Source: an uncultured Paraprevotella sp. (GTDB lineage: Bacteria; Bacteroidota; Bacteroidia; Bacteroidales; Bacteroidaceae). Taken from it: a stretch of DNA of 64,000 bases. The position numbers and the translations under genes were made by a program. Numbering within the stretch: position 1 is the first letter of the stretch; each line of letters opens with the position of its first letter. Location of the stretch: assembly GCA_944321525.1 (NCBI GenBank), contig CALULQ010000008.1:42732-106731 (forward strand), given 5' to 3'. Of this stretch, positions 55,512 through 64,000 are shown in pieces. A model generated the notes under the pieces. The model searched no databases and was not told the origin of the DNA. It worked only from the letters and a program-made list of their open reading frames with translations.

Positions 55512-56324
55512 CTACATGGCAAAGGCGTTGAACCCGCCGTCCACCACGGCCACCGTGCCCGTGACAAAGGCCGACGCCTCGCTGATGAGATAGTGAATGG
55601 TGCCGCACAGCTCCTCCGGCCGGCCGAAACGCTTGAACGGCGTCTGGCGGATGACGTCTTCGCCGCGCGGCGTGAGCGACCCGTCGGGATTGGTGAGCAG
55701 CGCGCGGTTCTGGTTCGTCAGGAAGAAGCCCGGAGCGATGGCGTTCACGCGAATCTTGGGCGTGAACTTCGTGGCCACCTCATTGGCCAGAAACGCCGTG
55801 AAGTTGGAAATGCCCGCCTTGGCCGCCGCATAACCGCACACGCGGGTCATGGGACGGAAAGCGGCCATGGAACTGAAATTCACGATGGCGCCCCGTCCGG
55901 CCTCCACCATCGGACGGAGGAACACCTGCGTGGGGATGACCGTTCCCGTCAGATTGACGTTCAGCACACGCTCGAACTCTTCCACCTTGAGGTCGAAGAA
56001 GGTTCCGGTGGGCGCAATAGTGGCGCCCGGCATGTTGCCGCCCGCGGCATTGAGCAAGGCATCCACCCGACCGTAATCGGCCAAGACCTCGTCCAGGTTC
56101 TTTTCCACCTGCGCAACGTCCATCACGTCCGTCTTCAGGAAGATGGCTTCATGGCCCTGGCGCACGATGTCGTCCGCCAGGCGGGCCCCGACTTCCTCAT
56201 TCCGCCCCAAGAGCACCACCTTGGCGCCCTGTCGCGCCAAGTAGGCTCCGATTTCGCGGCCCAACACACCGGTGCCGCCGGTGATGACCACCACATGTCC
56301 TTTGATGTCAAACAGATTGTCCAT
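55512..56324 (-). CDS. SDR-family oxidoreductase, probable fructuronate reductase
   Basis: 270 aa, classical short-chain dehydrogenase. The NAD(P) loop is VITGGTGVLGREIG, with NAAGGNMPGA, the catalytic Ser in VNFSSMAAF and Tyr/Lys in YAAAKAGIS. It lies in the operon directly after uxuA and uxaC, so it most likely interconverts fructuronate and mannonate in place of the non-homologous UxuB dehydrogenase of E. coli. The function rests on context as much as on sequence. Confidence 0.82.
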   Translation of the reverse strand: MDNLFDIKGHVVVITGGTGVLGREIGAYLARQGAKVVLLGRNEEVGARLADDIVRQGHEAIFLKTDVMDVAQVEKNLDEVLADYGRVDALLNAAGGNMPGATIAPTGTFFDLKVEEFERVLNVNLTGTVIPTQVFLRPMVEAGRGAIVNFSSMAAFRPMTRVCGYAAAKAGISNFTAFLANEVATKFTPKIRVNAIAPGFFLTNQNRALLTNPDGSLTPRGEDVIRQTPFKRFGRPEELCGTIHYLISEASAFVTGTVAVVDGGFNAFAM

Positions 56325-56354
56325 TTCCGTATCGTTTTATTGGTTGATGTTCTT

Positions 56355-57536
56355 CTAAATCTTCCCTTCCGCTATCTCGCGGTCCACCACGGCCATAACG
56401 CCCTCCATCTGCCCCAAGGCCAGCATGCGCCCGTGGAAGGAATAGCCGGCGTTGTATCCCATCTTCTCGTCGCCGAGCATGAGGGGGGCGTGGTCTACCC
56501 GCATGGGCAGCGCAGGATTCTCTTTCTCAAAAATGCGCACCAGGTCGATGATGCCGGCCCTGCCTGCCAGGTGGGACGCTTCCTTGAAGTCCCCGTTGGG
56601 AAGCACATCCGTGCTGCGCAGGTGCACGAACTTCGTGCGCGAGGCATATTTGCGGGCCAGTCGGGGCACGTCGTTGTGCGCCCCGGCGCTCAGCGAGCCT
56701 GCGCAAAACGTCAGTCCGTTGTGCGGATTGTCCACCGCCTCGAGCAGCCAACGGATGTCGTCGTCGCAGGAAACGATGCGCGGCAAACCTAAAATCTGCA
56801 GCGGCGGGTCGTCGGGATGCACGCACAAGTCCACCCCGTAACGGTCGCATACGGGCATGACGGCGGAAAGGAAATAGCGCAGGTTCTCGCGCAACTGCTC
56901 GCGCGTGATGCCTTCATACAGGCCGAGCAATCCACGGAAAACTTCCACCGGCCGCTCGTCGTCCTCCCGGATATTTCCGTTCACGAAGCCTTGCGTCTTG
57001 ATGATGATGTTTTCCACCAACTTGTGTTCGCCTTCGGGCGTCATCGTCTTCCGCTTCCGCTCCACCTGTTCCATGGTTTCCGGCGCATAGTCGGCCTCTG
57101 CGCCTTTGCGTTTCAATATGCAGCAGTCAAAATAAGCAAAGTCCGCGCGGTCGAAATAGAGCGACGACGTGCCGTCGGGATTTGGATGCTCCAAGTCGGT
57201 ACGGGCCCAGTCGAGCACGGGCATGAAGTTGTAGCACACCGTCTTGACGCCAGCCTGCCCCAGATGGGCCAGACTCTCAATATAGTTTTCTATCAGGCGG
57301 TCGCGGTCCGCACCGCCATACTTGATGCTTTCGCACACGGGCAGACTCTCCACCACCGACCATCGAAGGCCGGCCGCGGCGATGTAGTCTCTCATCTCCA
57401 CCACCGCGTCGTAGGGCCAAACCTGTCCGTTGGGTATGTCGTGCAAGGCCGTCACGATGCCTTCCACCCCAATCTGGCGCAACATGGACAGGGTGATTTT
57501 ATCTTTCTTCCCGAACCATCTCCAAGTCTTTTCCAT
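56355..57536 (-). CDS. uxuA: Mannonate dehydratase
   Basis: Start taken at ATG 57536 (MEKTWRWFGKKDKITLSMLRQIG), 393 aa, the normal UxuA size. WFGxxDxxxL and GVEGIVTALHDIPNGQVW open the TIM barrel; LCVHPDDPPLQILGLPRIVS and NGLTFCAGSLSAGAHNDV hold metal and substrate ligands. It dehydrates D-mannonate to 2-keto-3-deoxygluconate. It lies 11 bp after uxaC. Confidence 0.95.
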   Translation of the reverse strand: MEKTWRWFGKKDKITLSMLRQIGVEGIVTALHDIPNGQVWPYDAVVEMRDYIAAAGLRWSVVESLPVCESIKYGGADRDRLIENYIESLAHLGQAGVKTVCYNFMPVLDWARTDLEHPNPDGTSSLYFDRADFAYFDCCILKRKGAEADYAPETMEQVERKRKTMTPEGEHKLVENIIIKTQGFVNGNIREDDERPVEVFRGLLGLYEGITREQLRENLRYFLSAVMPVCDRYGVDLCVHPDDPPLQILGLPRIVSCDDDIRWLLEAVDNPHNGLTFCAGSLSAGAHNDVPRLARKYASRTKFVHLRSTDVLPNGDFKEASHLAGRAGIIDLVRIFEKENPALPMRVDHAPLMLGDEKMGYNAGYSFHGRMLALGQMEGVMAVVDREIAEGKI

Positions 57537-57547
57537 ATCTCCTCCTT

Positions 57548-58951
57548 TTAAAATCCGAAATATCGTTTGGCGTTGTAATAACAAATGTCCTCCACCATCT
57601 GCCGTATGCGGGGCATTTCCTCGGCCGGCAACTCTCCGTTCTCCACATCGCGCCCGATGAGGTTGCAGAGCGTGCGCCGGAAATATTCATGACGCGGATA
57701 AGACAGGAACGAACGGGAGTCGGTCAGCATGCCCACAAAACGGCTCAGCAGTCCGAGCAACGACAGGGCCTCCAGCTGCCGCTCCATCCCTTGTTTCTGG
57801 TCGTTGAACCACCATCCGGAACCAAACTGGATCTTGCCCGGCACACTGCCGTCCTGGAAATTGCCCGCCATCGTGGCCACCATTTCGTTGGCCGCGGGAT
57901 TCAGGTTATACAAGATGGTTTTGGGCAACAGCCCACGGCTGTCCAACCGGTCGAGCAACCGGGCCAAGTCCGCCGCCGTACCTCCATCGCCAATAGAATC
58001 GAAGCCCGTGTCCGGGCCGAGGCGGCGCATCATCCGGCTGTTCGCATTGCGCAGCGCGCCATAATGATACTGCTGCGTCCAGCCCTTTTCGGCATCCATC
58101 CGTGCGAACTCCACCAACATGGCCGACCTGAACTTGGCACGTTCTTCAGCATCAAGTTCCTTCCCGCCATAGACTTTGTTGAAGATACCTTGGATTTCGC
58201 CGTCCGTGTAGTCCTCGGCATAGAACTCGTTCAGTCCGTGGTCGGAGAGGCGGCAACCTTGCGAAGCAAAGAAATCGTGCCGCTGCTGCAGGGCGGCGAG
58301 GAAGTCCGCGTAGCAAGCCACCGGCATGTCCGCCACCTCGGCCAGCCGCTCCACGTAGGCGCGGAAGGCCGCGGCATCCTCCACCGCCATGGCCTTGTCC
58401 GGCCGCCAGGCGGGCAACATTTTGATTTCAAACCCGCTTTCGCGCGCCGCCTTGTGCCACTCCAGCGAATCCACGGGGTCGTCGGTGGTGCAGACGGTCT
58501 CCACGCGATAATGCCTCATCAGCCCGCGCGCCGTGAATCCGGGCTGCATCAGCTTTTCATTGCATTCTTCGTAAATCTCCCTGGCCGTCTGCGGATTCAG
58601 CAGTTTGGTGATGCCGAAAGCCGTCCGCAGTTCCAAGTGCGTCCAGTGATACAGCGGGTTGCGGAACGTGTAGGGCACGGTCTCGGCCCATTTCTCGAAC
58701 TTTTCCCAGTCCGATGCCTCTCCCGTGATGTACCGCTCGTCCACGCCGTTGGCGCGCATGGCCCTCCATTTGTAATGGTCGCCTCCCAACCACAGTTCGG
58801 TGATGCTGCGGAAGCGATGGTCCTCGGCCACCATCTGCGGCGACAGATGACAATGGTAATCTATGATGGGCAACGTCTCGGCATGCCCGTGATAGAGTTC
58901 CTGCGCCGTTTCCGTCTGCAACAGGAAATCCTTGTCCATAAAAGCTTTCAT
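57548..58951 (-). CDS. uxaC: Glucuronate/galacturonate isomerase
   Basis: 467 aa, usual for UxaC. PIIDYHCHLSPQMVAED carries the metal-binding HxH near the N-terminus; TTDDPVDSLEWH, QYHYGALRNANSRM and LPDGGRF-like PGKIQFGSGWWFNDQK are amidohydrolase-fold features. It turns glucuronate into fructuronate and galacturonate into tagaturonate. In the same operon as the transporter, uxuA and the reductase. Confidence 0.95.
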   Translation of the reverse strand: MKAFMDKDFLLQTETAQELYHGHAETLPIIDYHCHLSPQMVAEDHRFRSITELWLGGDHYKWRAMRANGVDERYITGEASDWEKFEKWAETVPYTFRNPLYHWTHLELRTAFGITKLLNPQTAREIYEECNEKLMQPGFTARGLMRHYRVETVCTTDDPVDSLEWHKAARESGFEIKMLPAWRPDKAMAVEDAAAFRAYVERLAEVADMPVACYADFLAALQQRHDFFASQGCRLSDHGLNEFYAEDYTDGEIQGIFNKVYGGKELDAEERAKFRSAMLVEFARMDAEKGWTQQYHYGALRNANSRMMRRLGPDTGFDSIGDGGTAADLARLLDRLDSRGLLPKTILYNLNPAANEMVATMAGNFQDGSVPGKIQFGSGWWFNDQKQGMERQLEALSLLGLLSRFVGMLTDSRSFLSYPRHEYFRRTLCNLIGRDVENGELPAEEMPRIRQMVEDICYYNAKRYFGF

Positions 58952-58966
58952 GCGTATTCTCCTTTT

Positions 58967-60427
58967 TTATTCCTTAATCAACTGATAGCGCGGCACCAGC
59001 AACTTGATGGCCACCCAACTCAGCAGGTAGGCCAGCGACGCCACGACAAACACAATCATATAGCCGGCCTCGATGCCCTTGAAGCCCAGGAAGCCCATCT
59101 GCGTCTCCTTGGAATAAGTGAAGAGCAGGCCCGAGCACACGTTGAAAAGCAGGCAACCGATGCCGCCCGACATGCCGCCTATGCCCGTCACCGTGGCCAC
59201 GGCCGACTTGGGGAACATGTCGCCCACCACGGAGTAGACGTTCGCGCTCCAGCTCTGATGCGCCGCACCGATGATGCCGATGATCACGATGGGATACCAA
59301 TAGGACCATGCACCCATCGGCTGCGCCACCAACCCTATCAGGGGAAAGAACGCATAGATGAGCATGGCGCGCATGCGGCCCGCATAGGGATTCATGCCGC
59401 GGCGGTTGATGAACCACGTGGGCAGATAGCCGCCCGGGATGGAGAGCATGGAAATGAGATAAAGCGTGAATATGAGCAGGATACCCGTGGCGGAATCGGA
59501 GCTGTAGCCGTAGACATCGTGCACGTAAGCCGGCGCCCAGAAGAGGAAGAACCACCACACACCATCGGGCAAGAAGCGCCCGGCCACCACGGCCCACGTC
59601 TGGCGGTAGGTGAAACACTTCCAGATGCTGATGCCCTTCTCCGCGGAAGGAGCCTCGGTTCCTTCCGCGGCCGCGTCCTGCTCGATGTAGGCCAGCTCCC
59701 GGGCGTTCACCCGTCTGCTCTCCTGCGGTTTGTCATAAACATACACCCACACGCCCATCCACACGAAACCCACGGCGCCCACCAACAGGAAGGACATCTC
59801 CCATCCGTAGTAGCGCGCCAGCAAGGGAATGATGAACGGAGCCAGCAGCGCGCCAATCTGGGCTCCGCTGTTGAACACGCTCGTAGCAAAGGCGCGGTCT
59901 TTCTTCGGAAAATACTCCGCCGTGATCTTGATGGCCGCGGGGAAATTGCCGCTCTCGCCCACCGCCAGGATGCAACGGGCCGCCAAGAAGAGCCAGACGC
60001 TGACGGTGGAGACGGTCCACACCGTGTCGCCCACGACCTGGAGCGTGGCCAGGTTCTCCCGCGCGCCCTCGAAGCCCACCAGCCATGTGCCGGTCAGCAG
60101 GCCGCTCGTGGCGATGCCGCAAAACGCATGGAGGCACGCGCCCGCCGACCAAAAGCCGATGGCCCACAGATAGCCGCGACGCGCGCCCAAGCGGTCGACC
60201 ACCTTGCCCACGACTAACATGCTGACGGCATAAACGATGGAAAAGCAGCCGGTGATGATGCCATAATCTGTGTCGTTCCAACCGAACTCCGGCGCAATAA
60301 AGTCTTTCCACGTCAGCGACAACACCTGGCGGTCGAGGTAGTTGATGGTCGTGGCCAAAAAGAGCATGGAACAGACGACCCAGCGATAGCGGGTCATCCC
60401 TGCAAATTGTGTTTCCGATTCTTTCAT
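58967..60427 (-). CDS. exuT: MFS hexuronate transporter
   Basis: Start taken at ATG 60427 (MKESETQFAGMTRYRWVVC); MGNMKES at 60436 is also possible. About 486 aa with 12 hydrophobic helices. TTINYLDRQVLSLTWKDF is the typical first-helix motif of the ACS/ExuT group, and VVDRLGARRGYLWAIGFW is the loop 2-3 MFS motif. It should import glucuronate or galacturonate with protons across the inner membrane. First gene of the operon; no regulator gene lies next to it. Confidence 0.9.
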   Translation of the reverse strand: MKESETQFAGMTRYRWVVCSMLFLATTINYLDRQVLSLTWKDFIAPEFGWNDTDYGIITGCFSIVYAVSMLVVGKVVDRLGARRGYLWAIGFWSAGACLHAFCGIATSGLLTGTWLVGFEGARENLATLQVVGDTVWTVSTVSVWLFLAARCILAVGESGNFPAAIKITAEYFPKKDRAFATSVFNSGAQIGALLAPFIIPLLARYYGWEMSFLLVGAVGFVWMGVWVYVYDKPQESRRVNARELAYIEQDAAAEGTEAPSAEKGISIWKCFTYRQTWAVVAGRFLPDGVWWFFLFWAPAYVHDVYGYSSDSATGILLIFTLYLISMLSIPGGYLPTWFINRRGMNPYAGRMRAMLIYAFFPLIGLVAQPMGAWSYWYPIVIIGIIGAAHQSWSANVYSVVGDMFPKSAVATVTGIGGMSGGIGCLLFNVCSGLLFTYSKETQMGFLGFKGIEAGYMIVFVVASLAYLLSWVAIKLLVPRYQLIKE

Positions 60428-60481
60428 GTTTCCCATTTTTTTAGATTTCACGTTCCAGACCGCATCTTCCGGTATGGCTCA

Positions 60482-60513
60482 CAAATATACGTTTTTCTCC
60501 ACAAAACTACAAA
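60482..60513 (-). promoter_or_regulatory. Promoter of the hexuronate operon
   Basis: On the minus strand TTTG (60513-60510), a 20-bp spacer and TATATTTG (60489-60482) match the full Bacteroidetes consensus; transcription should begin near 60475. Confidence 0.82.
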
Positions 60514-60678
60514 TGCCGCATCCGGAAAAAACGGATATGTTACTTCACAGCGCAAAATAGTAACAAATGGCACGGAGAGCCCTCTCCTCCGACACTTTTT
60601 CCCGGCTACGGATAGGTGGAAAGCCTCGCCCGCACGTATAACATTATATAAGGTATGAAACCATAAAACTCGTCCGTC

Positions 60679-62622
60679 ATGCAAAAAGCGACCTTGCTCT
60701 TGTGCCTGCTGTGGACGGCCGTCGCCGGATGGGCCGCCCCACGCACATTCACACTCTCATCGCCCGACCGGAATTACGAATTCACGCTCGCCGTGGAAGA
60801 AGACGCCGGCGGCGCCACGCGCCTTTACTACACCCTGACCTACAAGGGAAAGACGGTGGTCGGAAAATCGCGGCTGGGAGTGGACATCGAAAACAAACTT
60901 CTGGAAAGCGCCTTGGGCATCGAGAACGACAGCTGCGCGCAGTGGGGCGACAACCTGTCGTACATCGGGAGCGAAACAGGCGAAAGCCAACGAACGTGGC
61001 AACCTCTTTATGGAGAACGCTCCAACATTACCGACCATTACCGCAGCCTGCGCGTGAAATTCCGGAAGGGGGAAGCGCCTGCGGAGGAGGCCAAGGACGG
61101 ATACGACCGCTCACGCACCTACTTCATGGACGTGGAGGCCAGGGCCTACAACGAGGGAGTGGCTTTCCGCTACCATTTCCCGGCCACGACCAACGGACTC
61201 TTCCTGCACATCACACGCGAACTGACGGAATTTGCCTTGCCGGAAGGCACGCTGGCCTATTACGAAGCCTGGGCGCAAAGCCCCGTCGAACCGCGGCTCC
61301 TCAACGGATGGGAAGGTGAAAGCGAACGCCCCCTGACCATGATATTGAAGAACGGGCTGACCGTGGCGCTGGGAGAAGCGCGCATGCGGGACTACGTGCG
61401 CACAAAATTCGCCCTTTCCCCCGAACGGCGGAACACGCTGGTGACCAGCATGTACGACTGCGCCGATGTCATCACGCCCTACGACACGCCGTGGCGAGTC
61501 GTCATGGCGGCCGAACGGCCGGTGGAACTGATTGCCCATGACTACCTCTACCTGAACCTGAACGACCCTTGTGCCCTGCAGGGCGACCTCTCGTGGATTC
61601 GCCCCGGAAAGGCGTTCCGCTCCGCGCTCAAGCAGAAAGACGCCCTGACGGCCGTGGACTTTGCGGCCGAACGCGGACTGCAATACGTGCATCTGGACGC
61701 GGGTTGGTACGGACCTGAAATGATGATGGCCAGCGACGCCAGCCGGGTCGCCCCCGACAAGGACTTGGATATCCCCGCCCTCTGCGACTATGCGGCCTCG
61801 AAAGGCATCGGAGTGTGGCTCTACGTGAACCAGCGCGCCCTCGTGCAACAATTGGACAGCCTGCTCCCGCTCTACAAGGAATGGGGAGTGAAAGGACTGA
61901 AATTCGGATTCGTGCAGGTGGGCAACCAATTCTGGACCATCTGGCTCCACCAAGCCGTGCGGCGCTGTGCCGAATACGGCCTTATGGTGGACATACACGA
62001 CGAATACCGTCCCACGGGACTGAGCCGCACCTTGCCCAACCTGATGACGCAGGAAGGCGTACACGGCAACGAGATGATGCCCGACGCACGGCACAACACG
62101 ACCCTGCCCTTCACCCGCTTCCTTTGCGGGCCGGCGGACTACACCCCTTGCTATTTCTCCAGCCGGGTGAAAAACACGCACGCCCATCAGCTGGCCCTGC
62201 CCGTGGTGTACTACAGCCCCGTCACATTCCTTTTCTGGTACGACACGCCACAACTCTACCGGGGCGAAAAGGAACTGGAATTCTGGAAACATCTGCCCTG
62301 CACGTGGGACGACACCGTCCCCATCGACGGACAAATCGGGGAGTACGTGGCCATCGCGCGGCGGTCGGGCAAGCGGTGGTTCGCGGGGGTACTGAACGGT
62401 ACGGAAGCCCGGACGCTCACGCTTCCCACCCGTTTTCTGGAACAAGGCAAGGCTTATCGGCTCACGCTCTACGAGGACAACCCCTCGCTGGACACCCGCA
62501 CGAAAGTGGCCATCGTGAGGAATACCATCAAGGGCGGAGACGACATCGTGCTCAAACTGCAGGCAAGCGGGGGAGCAGCCATGGAAATCACACCGGTGAC
62601 AGAAAGCAACGAAAACAACTGA
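60679..62622 (+). CDS. GH97 family glycoside hydrolase
   Basis: 647 aa with signal peptide (MQKATLLLCLLWTAVAGWA). An N-terminal GH97 beta-sandwich (FTLSSPDRNYEFTLAV) precedes a TIM barrel (AAERGLQYVHLDAGWYGPE) and a C-terminal beta domain. In the strand where retaining GH97 enzymes have the Asp nucleophile, the sequence is LKFGFVQVGNQ with Gly. Glu residues in IHDEYRPTG and VHGNEMMPD sit where inverting SusB-type enzymes have their base and acid. An inverting alpha-glycosidase is therefore predicted. It is divergent from the hexuronate operon and no clear promoter was found. Confidence 0.88.
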   Translation: MQKATLLLCLLWTAVAGWAAPRTFTLSSPDRNYEFTLAVEEDAGGATRLYYTLTYKGKTVVGKSRLGVDIENKLLESALGIENDSCAQWGDNLSYIGSETGESQRTWQPLYGERSNITDHYRSLRVKFRKGEAPAEEAKDGYDRSRTYFMDVEARAYNEGVAFRYHFPATTNGLFLHITRELTEFALPEGTLAYYEAWAQSPVEPRLLNGWEGESERPLTMILKNGLTVALGEARMRDYVRTKFALSPERRNTLVTSMYDCADVITPYDTPWRVVMAAERPVELIAHDYLYLNLNDPCALQGDLSWIRPGKAFRSALKQKDALTAVDFAAERGLQYVHLDAGWYGPEMMMASDASRVAPDKDLDIPALCDYAASKGIGVWLYVNQRALVQQLDSLLPLYKEWGVKGLKFGFVQVGNQFWTIWLHQAVRRCAEYGLMVDIHDEYRPTGLSRTLPNLMTQEGVHGNEMMPDARHNTTLPFTRFLCGPADYTPCYFSSRVKNTHAHQLALPVVYYSPVTFLFWYDTPQLYRGEKELEFWKHLPCTWDDTVPIDGQIGEYVAIARRSGKRWFAGVLNGTEARTLTLPTRFLEQGKAYRLTLYEDNPSLDTRTKVAIVRNTIKGGDDIVLKLQASGGAAMEITPVTESNENN

Positions 62623-62708
62623 CAAGAAAAGGACAAGAACGGAACGGGCACAAACGGCAAAAGCAATGGACGGACAACAGACCTTTTCCGGCCGGATTTG
62701 CCCCCAAA

Positions 62709-62788
62709 GCCATGCGCAGTCCGTCAGCGTACTTTGCGGAGAGTACTCGAGTACTTGCCGCAGAGTACAACTCCGGACTCCGCATCCT
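62709..62788. repeat. Nested palindromic interspersed repeat, copy 7
   Basis: The 40-bp core is at 62729-62768, in the opposite orientation to copy 1, with the centre intact. Outer arms GCCATGCGCAGTCC and GGACTCCGCATCC are among the best kept. It lies in the 311-bp gap between the GH97 gene and the first Rpn gene. Confidence 0.92.
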
Positions 62789-62897
62789 TTTCCCCTCTCT
62801 TCCGGCCAACCACCGACCTTTCTCCCGATGCGCTTTGCCCCGACATCCCAACCGGCCATAAAATTTGTAAAAACGTGACACTTTCCCGTTTTTTTCT

Positions 62898-62905
62898 TAA
62901 TTTTG
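62898..62905 (+). promoter_or_regulatory. -7 element of the first Rpn-family gene
   Basis: TAATTTTG matches the consensus, 28 bp before the start codon; no TTTG at -33. Confidence 0.55.
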
Positions 62906-63021
62906 CAATTAAGAACAGGAAAAACAAATCACTATGGATGAGATGACGCATGACAAATACATCCGCTTCGACTGGGCCATCAAGCGGCTGCTCCGACAGA
63001 AGGCCAACTTCGGCGTGCTGG
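62902..63021 (+). repeat. Direct repeat, first copy (leader and start of Rpn gene)
   Basis: These 120 bp recur at 63881-64000 with only three differences, covering the leader, start codon and first 29 codons of the gene. The repeat probably continues past the window edge. Confidence 0.93.
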
Positions 63022-63812
63022 AAGGCTTCCTGACGGTGTTCCTCAAGGAGCCCATCACCATCGTGGAGATTCTGGAAAGCGAGGGCAACCAGCTTTCGGA
63101 GGACGACAAGTTCAACCGCGTGGACATCAAGGCGCGCAACAGCAAGGGGGAAATCATCCTCATCGAGGTGCAGAACACCCGCGAGCTGTACTACCTGGAG
63201 CGCATCCTTTACGGCGTGGCCAAGGCCATCACGGAGCACATCAGCCTGGGCGACTCGTACCGCGAGGTGAAGAAGGTCTATTCCATCAGCATCCTGTATT
63301 TCGACCTGGGTGTGGGCAGCGACTACCTCTACCACGGCCAGAACACCTTCGTGGGCGTGCATACCCTCGACCTGCTGCAAATCCGCACGAAGGAGAAGCA
63401 GGCCATCGTCTCCCGCCTTCCTTCCGAGATCTTCCCGGAGTACATCCTCATCCGTGTCAACGAGTTCGACAAGGTGGCCGTCACCCCGCTGGAGGAGTGG
63501 ATGCGCTACCTGAAATACGGCACCATCTCTCCCAAAACGAAGGCGCCCGGCCTGGGCGAAGCCCTCGAGAAACTGAAGTATTATTCGATGAGCGACAAGG
63601 AACGCCACGCCTACGACGAGCACCTGAATGCCGTCATGATTCAAAACGACGTCTTGAACACGGCGAAAATGGAAGGACTTGAAGAGGGACGTGCGGAGGG
63701 GCAACAGGAAGAACGAATAAAGAACGCCCGTAATTTAAAAAAGTTGGGCGTGTCGCCCGATGTCATAGCTCAAGCCACGGAGCTCAGTTTAGAAGAAATA
63801 GCAAAATTGTGA
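62934..63812 (+). CDS. Rpn-family PD-(D/E)XK nuclease/transposase-like protein
   Basis: 292 aa. MTHDKYIRFDWAIKRLLRQKANFGVLEGFL is the family N-terminus. The PD-(D/E)XK core shows Asp64 (FNRVDIKA) and Glu78-x-Gln80 (IILIEVQN), the usual catalytic set. The C-terminal EGLEEGRAEGQQEERIKNARNLKKLGVSPDVIAQ is the charged helical tail of these proteins. Rpn proteins cut DNA and promote RecA-independent recombination in E. coli; some are linked to phage defence. No insertion-sequence ends are seen. A near-identical gene follows in tandem. Confidence 0.9.
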   Translation: MDEMTHDKYIRFDWAIKRLLRQKANFGVLEGFLTVFLKEPITIVEILESEGNQLSEDDKFNRVDIKARNSKGEIILIEVQNTRELYYLERILYGVAKAITEHISLGDSYREVKKVYSISILYFDLGVGSDYLYHGQNTFVGVHTLDLLQIRTKEKQAIVSRLPSEIFPEYILIRVNEFDKVAVTPLEEWMRYLKYGTISPKTKAPGLGEALEKLKYYSMSDKERHAYDEHLNAVMIQNDVLNTAKMEGLEEGRAEGQQEERIKNARNLKKLGVSPDVIAQATELSLEEIAKL

Positions 63813-63876
63813 TGCTTGTCCCGCAGCAGGAACCACCGTGTCGGGGGACTACGGGACAACAAAAGAAAAGAAAAGG

Positions 63877-63884
63877 TATCTTTG
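63877..63884 (+). promoter_or_regulatory. -7 element of the second Rpn-family gene
   Basis: TATCTTTG matches TAnnTTTG 28 bp before the start codon, at the same distance as in the first copy. Confidence 0.55.
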
Positions 63885-64000
63885 CATTTAAGAACAGGAA
63901 AAACAAATCATTATGGATGAGATGACGCATGACAAATACATCCGCTTCGACTGGGCCATCAAGCGGCTGCTCCGCCAGAAGGCCAACTTCGGCGTGCTGG
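63881..64000 (+). repeat. Direct repeat, second copy
   Basis: Matches 62902-63021 with three base differences and runs to the window end; the repeat unit spacing is 979 bp. Confidence 0.93.
63913..64000 (+). CDS. Second Rpn-family gene, truncated by the window end
   Basis: Only the first 29 codons are visible (MDEMTHDKYIRFDWAIKRLL...) and they encode the same residues as the first copy. The body of the gene lies outside the window, so it is not possible to tell whether the two paralogues diverge in the nuclease core. Confidence 0.85.
   Translation, partial: MDEMTHDKYIRFDWAIKRLLRQKANFGVL

Noticed and set aside
62934..63812. Calling the Rpn gene an insertion sequence
   Set aside because: No terminal inverted repeats or target-site duplications are visible; only a direct duplication of the gene is seen.

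Overview
The window is a 64-kb, GC-rich chromosomal segment of a Bacteroidales bacterium. The evidence is a TamB/TamL pair with a lipoprotein-type TamL, a coaX–OMP–lptC–GldE-like–PPIase run, an acyl-ACP thioesterase inside an ilv operon, GH97 and GH78 glycosidases, and many promoters of the Bacteroidetes type (TAnnTTTG at -7, sometimes with TTTG about 20 bp upstream). I cannot name a genus. Most genes are housekeeping. No rRNA, tRNA, CRISPR array or prophage was seen.

Layout. 1–10.6 kb: envelope genes (truncated LTA-synthase-type sulfatase, cyclophilin lipoprotein, tamB–tamL) plus one poorly known gene. 10.7–16.5 kb: a nucleotidyltransferase, then a phase-variation locus made of a tyrosine recombinase, a 210-bp invertible segment carrying a promoter, and a 1125-aa surface lipoprotein with coiled coils (S-layer-like). 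17–23.2 kb: secA, a phosphatase-fold protein that seems to lack its catalytic residues, and a DUF4105 membrane protein. 23.6–32.1 kb: coaX, an outer-membrane protein, lptC, a GldE-like CBS protein, a PpiD-like foldase and a CPA1 antiporter. 32.4–38.4 kb: ilvD-ilvB-ilvN-thioesterase-ilvC for branched-chain amino acids. 38.9–48.6 kb: gltB-gltD-asnB-dapF-dapL, joining ammonia assimilation to diaminopimelate synthesis. 49–52.8 kb: aroC, slyD, ftsH. 53–62.6 kb: a GH78-like glycosidase, a hexuronate operon (transporter, uxaC, uxuA, SDR reductase) and a GH97 glycosidase. 62.9 kb to the end: two tandem Rpn/PD-(D/E)XK genes, the second cut by the window edge.

Two features stand out. First, the switch at 12.8–13.0 kb: a 21-bp perfect inverted repeat flanks a segment whose only good promoter points away from the lipoprotein gene, so the sequenced state is predicted OFF. 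The left repeat lies inside the recombinase gene, so inversion should also shorten the recombinase, and in the OFF state the promoter should transcribe antisense to it. Second, seven copies of an 80-bp nested palindrome (40-bp inner core, about 14-bp outer stem) are spread through intergenic regions at 6.5–15 kb intervals. This looks like an uncharacterised interspersed repeat family.
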